NCBI GenBank assembly: GCA_017630215.1
Contig: JAGBVR010000015.1
Coordinates: forward strand, 1-64,000
Reading direction: 5' to 3'
Source of the DNA: Bacteroidales bacterium
Lineage (GTDB): Bacteria; Bacteroidota; Bacteroidia; Bacteroidales; UBA932
Length of the DNA: 64,000 bases
Shown here: one piece after another, positions 45,864 to 55,245 of the stretch
Position numbering within the stretch: the stretch's first letter is position 1
How the letters are laid out: each line of letters opens with the position of its first letter
The notes under the pieces: model-generated
What the model saw: the letters and a program-made list of their open reading frames with translations, nothing else
The model's database searches: none
Told to the model about the DNA's origin: nothing
Made by a program: the position numbers and the translations under genes

Positions 45864-46721
45864 ATGAAAACATATACATTCAGCGAATACGGCAAAGAAA
45901 GGCTAAGCATATACGAAGTGAACGGAAGCACTGACATGAAAAGGCTTGTGAAGGCCAATAAATATCATATGATAGTAATAGTTTCAGGTACAATGATCGC
46001 GGATGTCAATTTCAGAGTATTCAGCATGGGTGCCAACTCATCACTTCATATATCTTCCGGAGAAACAATCCGAGAAATCTCCACATCTGCAGACATGATA
46101 GGATACCATCTTATATATAGTCCAGAATTTCAGACAGAAATGAGGACAACCCGTAGATCTCCTATCAGTCTTCAGTTGAAAAGAGAGTATCCCTATCAAG
46201 AGTTCACTGAAAGTGAATTTGAGCTGATCCACAGTTCCATCAAAAGAATCATCGGATATATCAACAATCCCGGACACTCTTATCAATCAATATTGATAAA
46301 AAATGAAATATATTCCATGCAGCTAAACATTTCCGACAAACGAAGGAAAGAACACGGCAGCATGATGACCGACAACGCCAGCCACCAGGAAGTAATCAGA
46401 GAAAGATTCAAGAATCTTGTAGAGGGACACTGCTATAAACATCACAGTGTCAGTTGGTATGCAAATGCAATGTTCATATCACCGGACTACCTTTCCAAGA
46501 TAGTAAGAGAATACGACGGTACATCAGCCAGAGCATGGATCAATGCTAAGATCATCGAGAAAGCTAAATTTCTTATGGTGCAGTCTGATCTGACTCTCAA
46601 GGAGATAGCTGACAGGCTGAATTTCCCTGACCAGTCTAGCTTCGGAAGGTTCTTCAAAAGCAATACGGGTCAGTCTCCAAAGGAATACAGAAGGAAACTG
46701 AACGAGGGAAAGTTACAATAG
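45864..46721 (+). CDS. AraC-family transcriptional regulator
   Basis: This 285-residue regulator has an N-terminal cupin-like sensing part (about 1-150). The C-terminal AraC DNA-binding domain follows (about 185-280), with two helix-turn-helix units including VSWYANAMFISPDYLSKIVR and LTLKEIADRLNFPDQSSFGR. FFKSNTGQSPKEYRR is the family end signature. The target is unknown. Its end overlaps the convergent mntP stop by 9 bp. Confidence 0.9.
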   Translation: MKTYTFSEYGKERLSIYEVNGSTDMKRLVKANKYHMIVIVSGTMIADVNFRVFSMGANSSLHISSGETIREISTSADMIGYHLIYSPEFQTEMRTTRRSPISLQLKREYPYQEFTESEFELIHSSIKRIIGYINNPGHSYQSILIKNEIYSMQLNISDKRRKEHGSMMTDNASHQEVIRERFKNLVEGHCYKHHSVSWYANAMFISPDYLSKIVREYDGTSARAWINAKIIEKAKFLMVQSDLTLKEIADRLNFPDQSSFGRFFKSNTGQSPKEYRRKLNEGKLQ

Positions 46722-47273
46722 CGTATGCTCTATGAGAATCTTCACTCCGATTGCTATCAAAATGAGACCACCGACGAGCTCTGCCTTTGATTTGAACCTA
46801 GTACCGAATAAATTGCCTATATAAACACCGACTGCTGAAAAGGCTCCGGTAGTCAACCCGATTATGAAGACAGACGTCCAGATATTGACCTTTAGAAATG
46901 CCAACGAAACTCCGACTGCCAAGGCATCTATGCTGGTAGCAACAGCAAGTGCCAGCATTGTTCGAAATGAAAAATCCGGATCTGTGCAGCAGCATTCATC
47001 TTTTTCAAAGGATTCCTTCAGCATTTTACCCCCTATGATGCCTAGCAGGACAAATGCGATCCAATGATCAAAACTAGCGACTATATCCGCAAATGCGACA
47101 CCCGCAAAATAACCAATCAGCGGCATAAGGGCCTGAAACCCGCCGAACCAAGCCGCTGTGAAACAGGCATAACGAGGACGTACCTTACACACAGAGAGGC
47201 CTTTGCAGATAGAAACTGCAAAGGCATCCATTGACACTCCCACTGCCAGTATTAAAAGTTCTGTTATGTGCAT
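46713..47273 (-). CDS. mntP: Manganese efflux pump MntP
   Basis: This 186-residue membrane protein has six transmembrane helices and the duplicated acidic motifs VSMDAFAVSICKGL and TSIDALAVGVSL that define MntP/YebN. It exports Mn2+. The ATG lies at the last base of the metallophosphatase stop, so it is the 3' gene of the downstream minus-strand cluster. No yybP-ykoY-like riboswitch was seen upstream, as the gene is inside an operon. Confidence 0.92.
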   Translation of the reverse strand: MHITELLILAVGVSMDAFAVSICKGLSVCKVRPRYACFTAAWFGGFQALMPLIGYFAGVAFADIVASFDHWIAFVLLGIIGGKMLKESFEKDECCCTDPDFSFRTMLALAVATSIDALAVGVSLAFLKVNIWTSVFIIGLTTGAFSAVGVYIGNLFGTRFKSKAELVGGLILIAIGVKILIEHTLL

Positions 47274-48079
47274 CAGAAATCAATCGAAAGGTGTCCGACA
47301 TTAAGTCCCCATTTCCAGTTCTGTACAATGATGACATCTTCCCCATCAAGATCTTTGACGACCTGCTTGTCATCAAGCAGGGTATGAGAATGTCCACCTA
47401 CGATAAGATCGACATTTCTCACCGAAGCTGCCAGATCCTTATCCTCGCCATATCCCAGATGAGACAGGCAGATGACCATATCACAGTCCTTTTCTTCCTT
47501 GAGATATTCAGCCAATCTGTTAACGACCTGGGCTGGATCCTGATAATTCAATAATTTGGCGATATCCCTGTCAACAACCTCCATGATATCGGTAAGAAGT
47601 CCGATGAGACCGATCTTCTGACCTCCTCGACGGATGATTGTGAATGGTTTGACAAGACCCTCCAGAACAGTTCCGTCGAAGTCATAATTGGCACAAACAA
47701 CATCTGCCTTGAGGCTTCTAAGACGGCGGGCAAGTTCCTCCAGGCCATTATCGAACTCGTGGTTACCCAGTGTAACGACATCAAACTTGAGTGCATTCAG
47801 CACATCTATTTCTATATTACCGGAAAGCTCAGTGAAATATGAAGTCCCCTGGCTGAAGTCTCCAGCATGAACCAGAAGCACGTTACGTTTTCCATCCACA
47901 CATCTGACGCTGTCGATATAGGCTGCGTGTTCGATAACTCCGCCACGTCCCTTGTAGTCTCCGGAACGCTGCGGATCAATATGGCTGTGCGTATCGTTCA
48001 TATGAAGGATCGTCAGATCCTGCGCATTCAATGACATTGATGCCATTGCAATGCATATTGCAGTCAGAATTCTTTTCAT
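47273..48079 (-). CDS. 5'-nucleotidase-type metallophosphatase subunit
   Basis: This 268-residue secreted protein has a signal peptide of about 1-20. It is the N-terminal half of the UshA-type fold. Metal ligands are in HMNDTHSHID (Asp29, His31), GNHEFDNG and GGHSHTLL. It lacks the C-terminal substrate-binding domain, which is encoded by the gene immediately upstream with a 4-bp overlap. The pair probably reassembles into a periplasmic nucleotidase. Confidence 0.87.
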   Translation of the reverse strand: MKRILTAICIAMASMSLNAQDLTILHMNDTHSHIDPQRSGDYKGRGGVIEHAAYIDSVRCVDGKRNVLLVHAGDFSQGTSYFTELSGNIEIDVLNALKFDVVTLGNHEFDNGLEELARRLRSLKADVVCANYDFDGTVLEGLVKPFTIIRRGGQKIGLIGLLTDIMEVVDRDIAKLLNYQDPAQVVNRLAEYLKEEKDCDMVICLSHLGYGEDKDLAASVRNVDLIVGGHSHTLLDDKQVVKDLDGEDVIIVQNWKWGLNVGHLSIDF

Positions 48080-48927
48080 TTTCTCTTTTTATTCTTCAGA
48101 TCCTTAACTACTACCCTGCCGTCAGCCTCATATTCTATAGGTCTTCCGGCTGCTGTTTCCCCATGTACATATTCCAGAACGGCATCGATGATATCTTCAT
48201 TCTCGAATACTGTAACAGACAGTGCATTACGATCCAATGTAAGACCGTCACCACCACTAAGAAGAAATGAAATTGTAGCCATACCATAAACCTTATCGTC
48301 ATCAATCGGCTCACCTCCGATCGTCGCCTCAACAAGCTTTCCGTTTTCAGCCACAACGCGGACTCCACCAAGAACCTGGAATCTGTCTGCTGCCATATCT
48401 TCAAGAATGGTTCTTATCTGCTTTCCGGTATGTTCTACATATACAAGCTGGTTCTTGAAAGGAAACATAGACAGCATGTCATCCAGAATGATGTCTCCTT
48501 CTGGCATATCGATACGGATACCACCGAAATTAGCCACTCCTATATCAACCTTCTTTCCGGAAAGCTTTTCTGTTCTAGCCATCAGAATATCTACAAACCA
48601 GTCAGAAAGAGCGGACTCAGGATATGATACCGTCATCGCTCTTGTAGAATATCCTATCACATCCTTGACACGTGCCATTTCGGGCTGTGCGGCCATGACT
48701 ATGGAAGCGGTCTTTCCTACGATTGACCTTTTGCGATAGGTCTTTCCGTTGGGAGCGATATACTTGCCGCCTTTGAACTCACCGAGAGCCTCGGCGACAT
48801 TGTCCTTAGAGGGAGACATTGTGCCGGTACGGCTTCCATCCATGTACGCGGCCTCCCATTTATAATCCTGTCCCATTGCGACAAAGCAGCTGAGAATCAG
48901 GCCTGCAATCAAAGTTATTCTTTTCAT
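48076..48927 (-). CDS. 5'-nucleotidase C-terminal domain protein
   Basis: This 283-residue exported protein has a signal peptide of about 1-20 from the ATG at 48927; the frame extends upstream but lacks a sensible start. NFGGIRIDMPEGDI and YVEHTGKQIRTILE match the substrate-binding half of UshA-type nucleotidases, and ISFLLSGGDGLT is the typical final block. The gene precedes the catalytic-domain gene, so the domain order is reversed relative to fused UshA. I see no frameshift; each half has its own signal peptide. Confidence 0.85.
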   Translation of the reverse strand: MKRITLIAGLILSCFVAMGQDYKWEAAYMDGSRTGTMSPSKDNVAEALGEFKGGKYIAPNGKTYRKRSIVGKTASIVMAAQPEMARVKDVIGYSTRAMTVSYPESALSDWFVDILMARTEKLSGKKVDIGVANFGGIRIDMPEGDIILDDMLSMFPFKNQLVYVEHTGKQIRTILEDMAADRFQVLGGVRVVAENGKLVEATIGGEPIDDDKVYGMATISFLLSGGDGLTLDRNALSVTVFENEDIIDAVLEYVHGETAAGRPIEYEADGRVVVKDLKNKKRK

Positions 48928-48929
48928 AA

Positions 48930-50288
48930 TTAATTCTGCCTGAGCCATTTCCAAAGGTCCTTGAATGTCGTTTTCTTACCAAACATAAGGATACCTATCT
49001 TATATATTTTAGCAGAAGCCCATCCGCATGCAATGAATGTTGCCGCAAGGAGAGCCACAGACAAGGCAAGTTCCCACGCCGGCACCCCGTATGGAATTCT
49101 GGCAAGCATAACGATAGGAGAAGTGAACGGAATCATTGACCCCCACCACACCACAGGACTGTCCGGAGCCTTGAATGCATACATGGCAATAAAGAAAGCA
49201 AGAAGAAGAGGAACGGTCAGAGGAGTCTGAAGCTGCTGAGTATCAGCTTCATTTTCGACAGCAGAACCTATGGCTGCAAAGAAAGAAGCATAAAGAAGAT
49301 AGCCTAAGGCGAAGTAAATGATGAATGCAAATATCATCTGACCCCAATTAAAGTCCATAAGTGTACTGAGGACTGTCCCGAGTCCGCTCTCCTTAGAAAT
49401 CGTTTCTGCCATCTGAGCCATGTCAGCTGCACCCATCTGAGTAGTCATCTCCATCATTTCCTGCGCCTGTGCAGGGTCTCCCATAAGCGAGTCAAAGCCT
49501 ACAAAAGCAGAGAATCCTCCCACAAGGACGAGCGTAAGGATGATCCACAGAAAAAATTGAGTGAGAGCTACGCAAGCCACACCGATGATCTTTCCGAACA
49601 TAAGTTCCGTAGCCTTGACAGAAGACACAAGGACCTCCACCACACGGCTTGACTTTTCTTCGATCACGCTCTGCATTACCATTCCAGAAAACATCATCAC
49701 GAAAATATAGATGATCATCGAGAGCACCAATGATATGATCATAGGAACCTCAAAAGATGACTCCTTTTCCTGACCGGAATCATCGAACACATAGGTGGAC
49801 ATCGGCGTATTTACTCTGATATCTTCCATAATTGTCTTGAGATCGGCGATATCATACTGAGATATACGATAATCTTCCACTGCATCGTTTACCTTGCCAC
49901 GCACCTCTTCCGTAAGATCTATACTCAAAGGCTTTTCAGAATAAGATGCCACTGAAAGAGTCTTGCTGCCAGAATCGACAGGAGATATTATCACTAGCGC
50001 ATCCACTCCTTTTTCGCTGACAAAACCCTGCTTGTCATCGATAGCTTCATCATAGAAACTGTATGTGACAGATTTACTGTCCACCAGATAAGGCTTGACT
50101 ATTCCAGACTGATCGAGAACAGCCACTTCTTTTCCTTTATCCTTCGCCATTACCATAATGACACTTGGAAGGATACACATTGCCGCAAAGAAAACTGGAA
50201 CAAGAAATGTGGTAAGAAGGAATGACTTTTTCTTGACGCGTGTCAGATATTCACGCGAAATGATGGTAGATATATTTCTGAGTTTCAT
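48930..50288 (-). CDS. ABC-2 type transporter permease (NatB-like)
   Basis: This 452-residue membrane subunit has one N-terminal helix (about 22-46), a long outer loop (about 50-180) and five or six C-terminal helices. NISTIISREYLTRVKKKSF at the start is typical of NatB/YhaP-like exporters. The ATPase partner is 3 bp upstream (50292-51203). The substrate is unknown; relatives export sodium or antibiotics. Confidence 0.88.
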   Translation of the reverse strand: MKLRNISTIISREYLTRVKKKSFLLTTFLVPVFFAAMCILPSVIMVMAKDKGKEVAVLDQSGIVKPYLVDSKSVTYSFYDEAIDDKQGFVSEKGVDALVIISPVDSGSKTLSVASYSEKPLSIDLTEEVRGKVNDAVEDYRISQYDIADLKTIMEDIRVNTPMSTYVFDDSGQEKESSFEVPMIISLVLSMIIYIFVMMFSGMVMQSVIEEKSSRVVEVLVSSVKATELMFGKIIGVACVALTQFFLWIILTLVLVGGFSAFVGFDSLMGDPAQAQEMMEMTTQMGAADMAQMAETISKESGLGTVLSTLMDFNWGQMIFAFIIYFALGYLLYASFFAAIGSAVENEADTQQLQTPLTVPLLLAFFIAMYAFKAPDSPVVWWGSMIPFTSPIVMLARIPYGVPAWELALSVALLAATFIACGWASAKIYKIGILMFGKKTTFKDLWKWLRQN

Positions 50289-50291
50289 ATG

Positions 50292-51203
50292 TTATGCCCC
50301 CTCTGTTACAAGTTTGATGAATATATCGTTCATTCTCGGAACAAGTTCCTTGAATGAATTCACAGTCAGGTCCTGTGAAAGGATTTCCTTAAGAGCCTTA
50401 TTGCCTTCATTTATACCCTCAAGAGATAGAATGGCAGTATGACGACCTGCATCATCCTGATCAGACAGTACCTTGAAAACTCCCGGGACCGATGCCAGAG
50501 AGCCTCCTGAGTAGATCAGCTCTACATTATTGTTTCCATACTGTCGGCGGATCTCATCCACGCCACCAGTAATGACCACCTTTGATTTATTGATCAGGGC
50601 GATGTTGTCGCAAAGTTCCTCTACAGATTCCATATTATGGGTAGAGAGGATTATTGTAGCTCCTTCGTCGCGTAGTCTGAGAATTTCTTCGCGGATCACC
50701 TGCGCATTCACAGGGTCGAAGCCAGAGAATGGTTCATCAAGAATAAGCAGAGACGGTTTGTGAACCACTGTAGTTATGAACTGAACCTTCTGAGCCATAC
50801 CCTTGGACAACTCTTCCACTTTCTTGTTCCACCAGCTCTCGATTCCGAATCTAACAAACCATTTCTTGAGTTCGGAAGCAGCTTCCCTGGAGCTCATACC
50901 CTTTAGCTGGGCGAAATACATAGCCTGTTCTCCCACCTTCATCTTGCGGTAAAGTCCGCGTTCTTCAGGAAGGTAACCTATCTTCTCGACATCATCCTGA
51001 GTGATAGGACGGCCGTCGAAAAGGACCTCACCACCATTCGGGATGGTGATACGGTTGATTATACGGATCAGCGTGGTCTTGCCGGCACCGTTAGGACCCA
51101 GCAGTCCGAAAATCTTTCCTTTAGGGATATCCACTGACACCCTGTCAAGAGCCACTTTCTCTCCAAAGCTCTTGTATACGTTCTTACATTGAATCAATCC
51201 CAT
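50292..51203 (-). CDS. ABC transporter ATP-binding protein
   Basis: This 303-residue ATPase has Walker A GPNGAGKTT (36-44), signature ELSKGMAQKVQF, Walker B LLILDEPFSGFDP and switch STHNMES. A C-terminal regulatory tail (about 225-303) is typical of NatA-like proteins. It drives the adjacent ABC-2 permease. It lies 6 bp downstream of holA on the same strand. Confidence 0.93.
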   Translation of the reverse strand: MGLIQCKNVYKSFGEKVALDRVSVDIPKGKIFGLLGPNGAGKTTLIRIINRITIPNGGEVLFDGRPITQDDVEKIGYLPEERGLYRKMKVGEQAMYFAQLKGMSSREAASELKKWFVRFGIESWWNKKVEELSKGMAQKVQFITTVVHKPSLLILDEPFSGFDPVNAQVIREEILRLRDEGATIILSTHNMESVEELCDNIALINKSKVVITGGVDEIRRQYGNNNVELIYSGGSLASVPGVFKVLSDQDDAGRHTAILSLEGINEGNKALKEILSQDLTVNSFKELVPRMNDIFIKLVTEGA

Positions 51204-51209
51204 ATATCA

Positions 51210-52250
51210 TTACATATTTAAAATCTTTGCTGTCAGCTCCACCATCAGCTGAGCAGGAGTAGCCTCCCCCACATCTCCACCCTTGCCCTTATAGTCATAA
51301 TCCTTAAGCAGGGATATTACCGCCATACACTTTTTGAGCGGATAGTTCCTCACAGCCGTATCATATTGACTGAAAAAGTATGGTGGAACTCCTAAAATCT
51401 TTGTCTTCAAGGCATTGTCTGGACGAGGATTCTTCATCAGCAGAGCCTCATATTTCAATATCTTGTGGAAATGCATAAACAATGCACTCACAGCCATAGG
51501 CATAGCGAATTTTGCTGCAGAGCCGATATATGCTGCAATTCGCAAAGCCTTTGCCGAATTTTTAACAGAAAGTTCGTTGGTGAGTTCGAATATGCTGAAC
51601 TGCCTGCTGATACCCACATTCTTTTCAATATCATCAGCGGTTACTTCCACAGTTCCCTCCGGAAGATTCTTCAGCATCTTGTCAGTTTCTATGGCAATCT
51701 TGTTCAGATCGGTTCCGGCATGCTCGGCCAGAAGAGCCGCCGCATCAGGAGTTATCCTCAAGCCCCTAGTCTGATAAAACATTGATATCCACTTGGGTAC
51801 TTCATAATCTCTCAGCAGCTGGGAATCGACTACTACTCCCATCTTCGAAACGGTCTTATACAGAGATTTCCTCTTATCAGCTCCCGCTCCGTGCATAGCT
51901 ATGACAAGCACCGTCGAGTCCAGAGGTTTCTGACAATAGACGGCCAATTCCTCCAGGGTCTTCATCATCTGAGCCTCTTTAACAACGACCAGCTGACGTT
52001 CGGCAAACATCGGATAACGTCTGGCCGCCGTAATGACAGCATCGGCATTCACATCAGCACCATAGCATACCGTCTGGTTGAAGTCGCGTTCACTTTCGTC
52101 AAGGCAATTTTCCACAATGGCATCACACACCATATCCACATAATAAGGTTCATCGCCCATCAGCAGATAAACCGGCTTGAAGATACCGCTGCGGGCATCC
52201 TTGACTATCTCCCTGCAGAGAGAATCCGTATCTATAAAACCTTTTGCCAT
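51210..52250 (-). CDS. holA: DNA polymerase III delta subunit
   Basis: This 346-residue clamp-loader subunit opens the sliding clamp. Typical text includes PVYLLMGDEPYYVDMVCDAI, the block VVVKEAQMM and a mid-region RLELTNELSV-like stretch (FSIFELTNELSVKNS). The ATG at 52250 is preferred to the upstream in-frame one at 52286, because the -7 box at 52258-52265 lies between them. The gene opens the minus-strand run to mntP. Confidence 0.88.
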   Translation of the reverse strand: MAKGFIDTDSLCREIVKDARSGIFKPVYLLMGDEPYYVDMVCDAIVENCLDESERDFNQTVCYGADVNADAVITAARRYPMFAERQLVVVKEAQMMKTLEELAVYCQKPLDSTVLVIAMHGAGADKRKSLYKTVSKMGVVVDSQLLRDYEVPKWISMFYQTRGLRITPDAAALLAEHAGTDLNKIAIETDKMLKNLPEGTVEVTADDIEKNVGISRQFSIFELTNELSVKNSAKALRIAAYIGSAAKFAMPMAVSALFMHFHKILKYEALLMKNPRPDNALKTKILGVPPYFFSQYDTAVRNYPLKKCMAVISLLKDYDYKGKGGDVGEATPAQLMVELTAKILNM

Positions 52251-52257
52251 AAGAATG

Positions 52258-52265
52258 CAAATATA
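52258..52265 (-). promoter_or_regulatory. holA promoter (-7 box), near-leaderless
   Basis: TATATTTG on the minus strand ends only 7 nt before the holA ATG, so the mRNA would start at or next to the start codon. Confidence 0.5.
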
Positions 52266-52850
52266 ATGTTTTTCTATTAAAAACAATTGTGCGGGTTATC
52301 GCGTCTATCACTTTTGGAGTACCGGTTTATCTTAATCATCACATCCTTGCTCCTGAATCGATTGAAAATTCCGGATAACCATATCCATCGATACAATATC
52401 CTGAATGAATCTTCACGAAACCTTGAAATACAGAGGCATAATGAAGAGAATGAGGAGTGGGTCTGTGTGTTCGTAGGTTTCAAAGGATGAGTCGCAAAAG
52501 TATGTGTCTCGGTAATCCCCTGGAAGACCATTGATTCTTCGCTATGAAGTTTCACTTGGCTCGCTTCGAAACTTTGGAGCACGGTGATGTTCAATATGGA
52601 AGAGGAACTAGCGATTTATGTGTTCCAAGTTCTTCACTGACGCACCTTGGAACACAGAGAAGCGCAACATAGAGAGTGAGGAAATGGTCTGTGTGTTCAA
52701 AGGTTTCAATGACGCCGGAATTTGGAATGGATAAGAATATGATGTGACTTATACCTCGAAAATTCCGTTTGATTGAGCAAAAAGAATTTCATTTATGGGA
52801 AAGGGAACAAATTTATAAGTAATAACCTTGATGATTCAGAAATTAATACA
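52266..52850. other. Gene-free gap with CCTTGGAACAC-type elements
   Basis: It holds GAAACCTTGAAATACA (about 52418), GTGTTCGTAGG (about 52468), GTGTTCCAAGT (52620-52630), an exact CCTTGGAACAC (52645-52655) and GTGTTCAAAGG (52693-52703). The 52620/52645 pair is a close inverted repeat. No gene is supported. Confidence 0.65.
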
Positions 52851-52858
52851 TACCTTTG
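52827..52858 (+). promoter_or_regulatory. Promoter of peptide-lipoprotein operon
   Basis: CTTG (52827-52830), a 20-nt spacer and TACCTTTG (52851-52858). The leader to the small ORF is about 80 nt. Confidence 0.6.
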
Positions 52859-52944
52859 CGTTTTAATTAAAACACCACACCGCACCACACCTATGATAGC
52901 GGTAGCAAAAACGAAAACTAATACAATAAATACAACATTCAACT

Positions 52945-53070
52945 ATGATCAAAAACACAAATTACGAATCTCCAGAGACAAAGGTCATGGAGATAATGGC
53001 AGAGGGAGTGCTCTGTCAGTCAGGAGTAGGAGGAGGATTCAATCCATACGACGAGGAAGAATTGTTTTAA
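52945..53070 (+). CDS. 41-residue conserved-type peptide before a lipoprotein gene
   Basis: The frame ATGATCAAAAAC to TAA encodes 41 residues containing YESPETKVMEI, AEGVLCQSG and an acidic DEEELF tail. Short ORFs of this pattern (a hydrophobic stretch, then EGVLCxSG and an acidic end) commonly sit just upstream of surface lipoprotein genes in Bacteroidales. The function is unknown. It is 24 bp before the 620-residue lipoprotein gene and behind a good promoter. A longer overlapping frame (52773-53084) is rejected. Confidence 0.6.
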   Translation: MIKNTNYESPETKVMEIMAEGVLCQSGVGGGFNPYDEEELF

Positions 53071-53094
53071 TAACAAACAGCTAAAATCAGAATT

Positions 53095-54957
53095 ATGAAA
53101 AGAGTTTATTCATTAGTGTTTACGGCTGTTTCAATTTTCGCGGCCGTCTCTTGCCAGAAAGAAATGAACGAGCCGCTCAAGAACGGCGGTGACTTCACTG
53201 TAACAGCTTCAATCGGAGCCGACACCAAGACTGTACTCGAGGAGGGTAACAAGACATATTGGATTCCGGGAGACCAGATTTCCGTATTTGACGCGAGTGG
53301 AGCAGAAGCGATATTCAGCACTGATATCAAAGAGAAATCTGCAACTGCAAGCTTTACCAACGACGCACCTTTCAATGCACCTGAGTCACTCATTGCCATC
53401 TACCCGACAAGAACAGATAAAACAAGCTTACTCGTTGACGGTGTCATAATGAACCTTCATATCGGAACCCCTCATACTGCTGTAGCCGGAAGTTTCGATC
53501 CAAAGTATGCACCTGCGGTCGGTACTGCGAAAGAGACTGGAAGCAATGAACTTGTCTTCAACAATGTACACAGCCTCATCAAATTCACTATCAGCGGAAA
53601 AACTGCTCCGACAAAAATTATACTTCAGAATAACGGCCTAAGAAGTATTGCCGGTCTCTATCACTATAATGTTGCCGACAAAACCATTGAGCAAGGCGAT
53701 GGTAGGAATGCTATCGAATTGATAGGCACATTTGAAGTCGGCAAGACATATTACATTCCTGTAATTCCCGGCTTATGCGCAGGCGGTCTCTCACTTTTCT
53801 TCGACGGAGAGTTAGCAAAGAATTCAGGTAAAGACATCACCCTTCAAAGCAATAAGATCTACAATTTCGGAGAGGTAGCTATGCCGGAAGACAAGCCAGA
53901 ATTCGAGAATGATTTTGCAAAGCGCGTATGGGGTAAATACGCTCCTAACGGTGAGGGATGGATTGTAATGGGCGCAGGCAACCTCGACCGTGGTATGACA
54001 ATGGATAACCAGTACCTCTACGTTTCCAAGTCGACCGCTTACGCTCCAGTAATCAAGGCATTCAACTATGATGGAGCAGAGGCTTTCGAAGTCAATGTAA
54101 CAGGTATGGGATCAGCAAACGAGTGGGGTGATGCAATGCAATATTCTGTCAACTGCGTAAGAACAATGCCTAAGAATGACGGTTCATATGTGCTCATTGC
54201 TTGCAATCTTAAACTTAATGCCAATCATGCTCTCGAAATATGGGCGTGGGTGAACGGACCTCAGTCTGCTCCTACTTGTATCGGACGCTACGCTTACGAT
54301 GCTGTTGCAACCGCTCAGGATCACAGAAGATATGGCGACAGATTCTCAGTAAAAGGCACTTGGGAGGATGGCGAACTCTGGTTCCCTTCAATGGAGGATG
54401 ATGATCACGGTAAGACTATCGTATTCAAGACTTTTGAGGGTGTAGACGCAAGTAACCGTCCTTCTGAATATTACAGAATGGAGCCAAGTCGGTCAAATAT
54501 GAAGGATCTTGCTTTCTATCCTGGCTATGACGAGGTCTTCTCTACTTGTAACGGTAATGCTAAGTTTGTAAAGCTCGACGGTACAACTTTCTCTACGGGC
54601 TGGAAAAACTGGGCAGTTACAGATGATTACTCATCGACCCACACCAGAACATACTGCTACAACTTCTTTGAGATTAATGGCAAGAAGTATATCGCATACG
54701 TTAAGATCGATAAGATGAATGGTCGTACAGGTCGTCTCGTTGTAATCGAGGATGAGACTTCTGACTTCAAGACAGCACTTAACGCCAACAAAGTTGTGTT
54801 CGAAGCACCTTTGCAGCACTCATCAGAGTTCAACACTGATTCTGCTGCGTCAACAGGCAATACACTCGGAAACTGTAATGTGATTGTCAAGGATGGAGTC
54901 ACTTACATCGGAGCTCACATTCAGGGACTTGGCCTTTCACTTTTCCAGGTGAAGTAG
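53095..54957 (+). CDS. Fimbrillin-like lipoprotein with propeller-like C-terminal region
   Basis: This 620-residue lipoprotein has lipobox AVSC (Cys20). Residues about 30-270 resemble a fimbrillin-type domain (TASIGADTKTVLEEG, KTYWIPGDQISVFD, FNNVHSLIKFTISG). A DTKT sequence at 43-46 sits where fimbrillins are often processed. Residues about 280-620 form another domain with repeated strands (DNQYLYVSKST, YVLIACNL, ALEIWAWVNGPQSAPT), resembling the DUF4623-type propeller-like region. It is probably a surface binding protein. A strong terminator follows. Confidence 0.78.
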   Translation: MKRVYSLVFTAVSIFAAVSCQKEMNEPLKNGGDFTVTASIGADTKTVLEEGNKTYWIPGDQISVFDASGAEAIFSTDIKEKSATASFTNDAPFNAPESLIAIYPTRTDKTSLLVDGVIMNLHIGTPHTAVAGSFDPKYAPAVGTAKETGSNELVFNNVHSLIKFTISGKTAPTKIILQNNGLRSIAGLYHYNVADKTIEQGDGRNAIELIGTFEVGKTYYIPVIPGLCAGGLSLFFDGELAKNSGKDITLQSNKIYNFGEVAMPEDKPEFENDFAKRVWGKYAPNGEGWIVMGAGNLDRGMTMDNQYLYVSKSTAYAPVIKAFNYDGAEAFEVNVTGMGSANEWGDAMQYSVNCVRTMPKNDGSYVLIACNLKLNANHALEIWAWVNGPQSAPTCIGRYAYDAVATAQDHRRYGDRFSVKGTWEDGELWFPSMEDDDHGKTIVFKTFEGVDASNRPSEYYRMEPSRSNMKDLAFYPGYDEVFSTCNGNAKFVKLDGTTFSTGWKNWAVTDDYSSTHTRTYCYNFFEINGKKYIAYVKIDKMNGRTGRLVVIEDETSDFKTALNANKVVFEAPLQHSSEFNTDSAASTGNTLGNCNVIVKDGVTYIGAHIQGLGLSLFQVK

Positions 54958-54985
54958 AATTGTCACTAACTATATATAGAGAAAG

Positions 54986-55017
54986 AGAACATCGGAATCC
55001 CGATGTTCTTTTTTTTT
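54986..55017 (+). terminator. Strong intrinsic terminator
   Basis: AGAACATCGG (54986-54995) pairs with CCGATGTTCT (55000-55109 frame: 55000-55009) around a 4-nt loop, followed by a run of T to 55017. Confidence 0.9.
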
Positions 55018-55245
55018 GCACTCACTCTTTGATAATATTTATTAGAAAGCCGAGCTGATAAAAGATAAAAAAAGTTCAAAAAGGATAAAAAAGAGAAAAA
55101 CTTTACATAAAAAAGAGAAAAATGTGCAGGGGAAGGGTTGAATCTTCTTGTTTTTTTGTTCAATTTTGTCGGTAGGAAGGAGAGCAAAGCATATAAGTTT
55201 TATATGGCCATACAAGGCTTAAGTTTCACGATAAATAAAATTTAT

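Noticed and set aside
47273-48927. Split 5'-nucleotidase as a broken gene
   Set aside because: Both halves have their own signal peptide and intact motifs, so this is an arrangement and not decay.
52773-53084. 103-residue frame overlapping the small peptide
   Set aside because: It spans the promoter and has no family resemblance; the 41-residue frame fits the known pattern.
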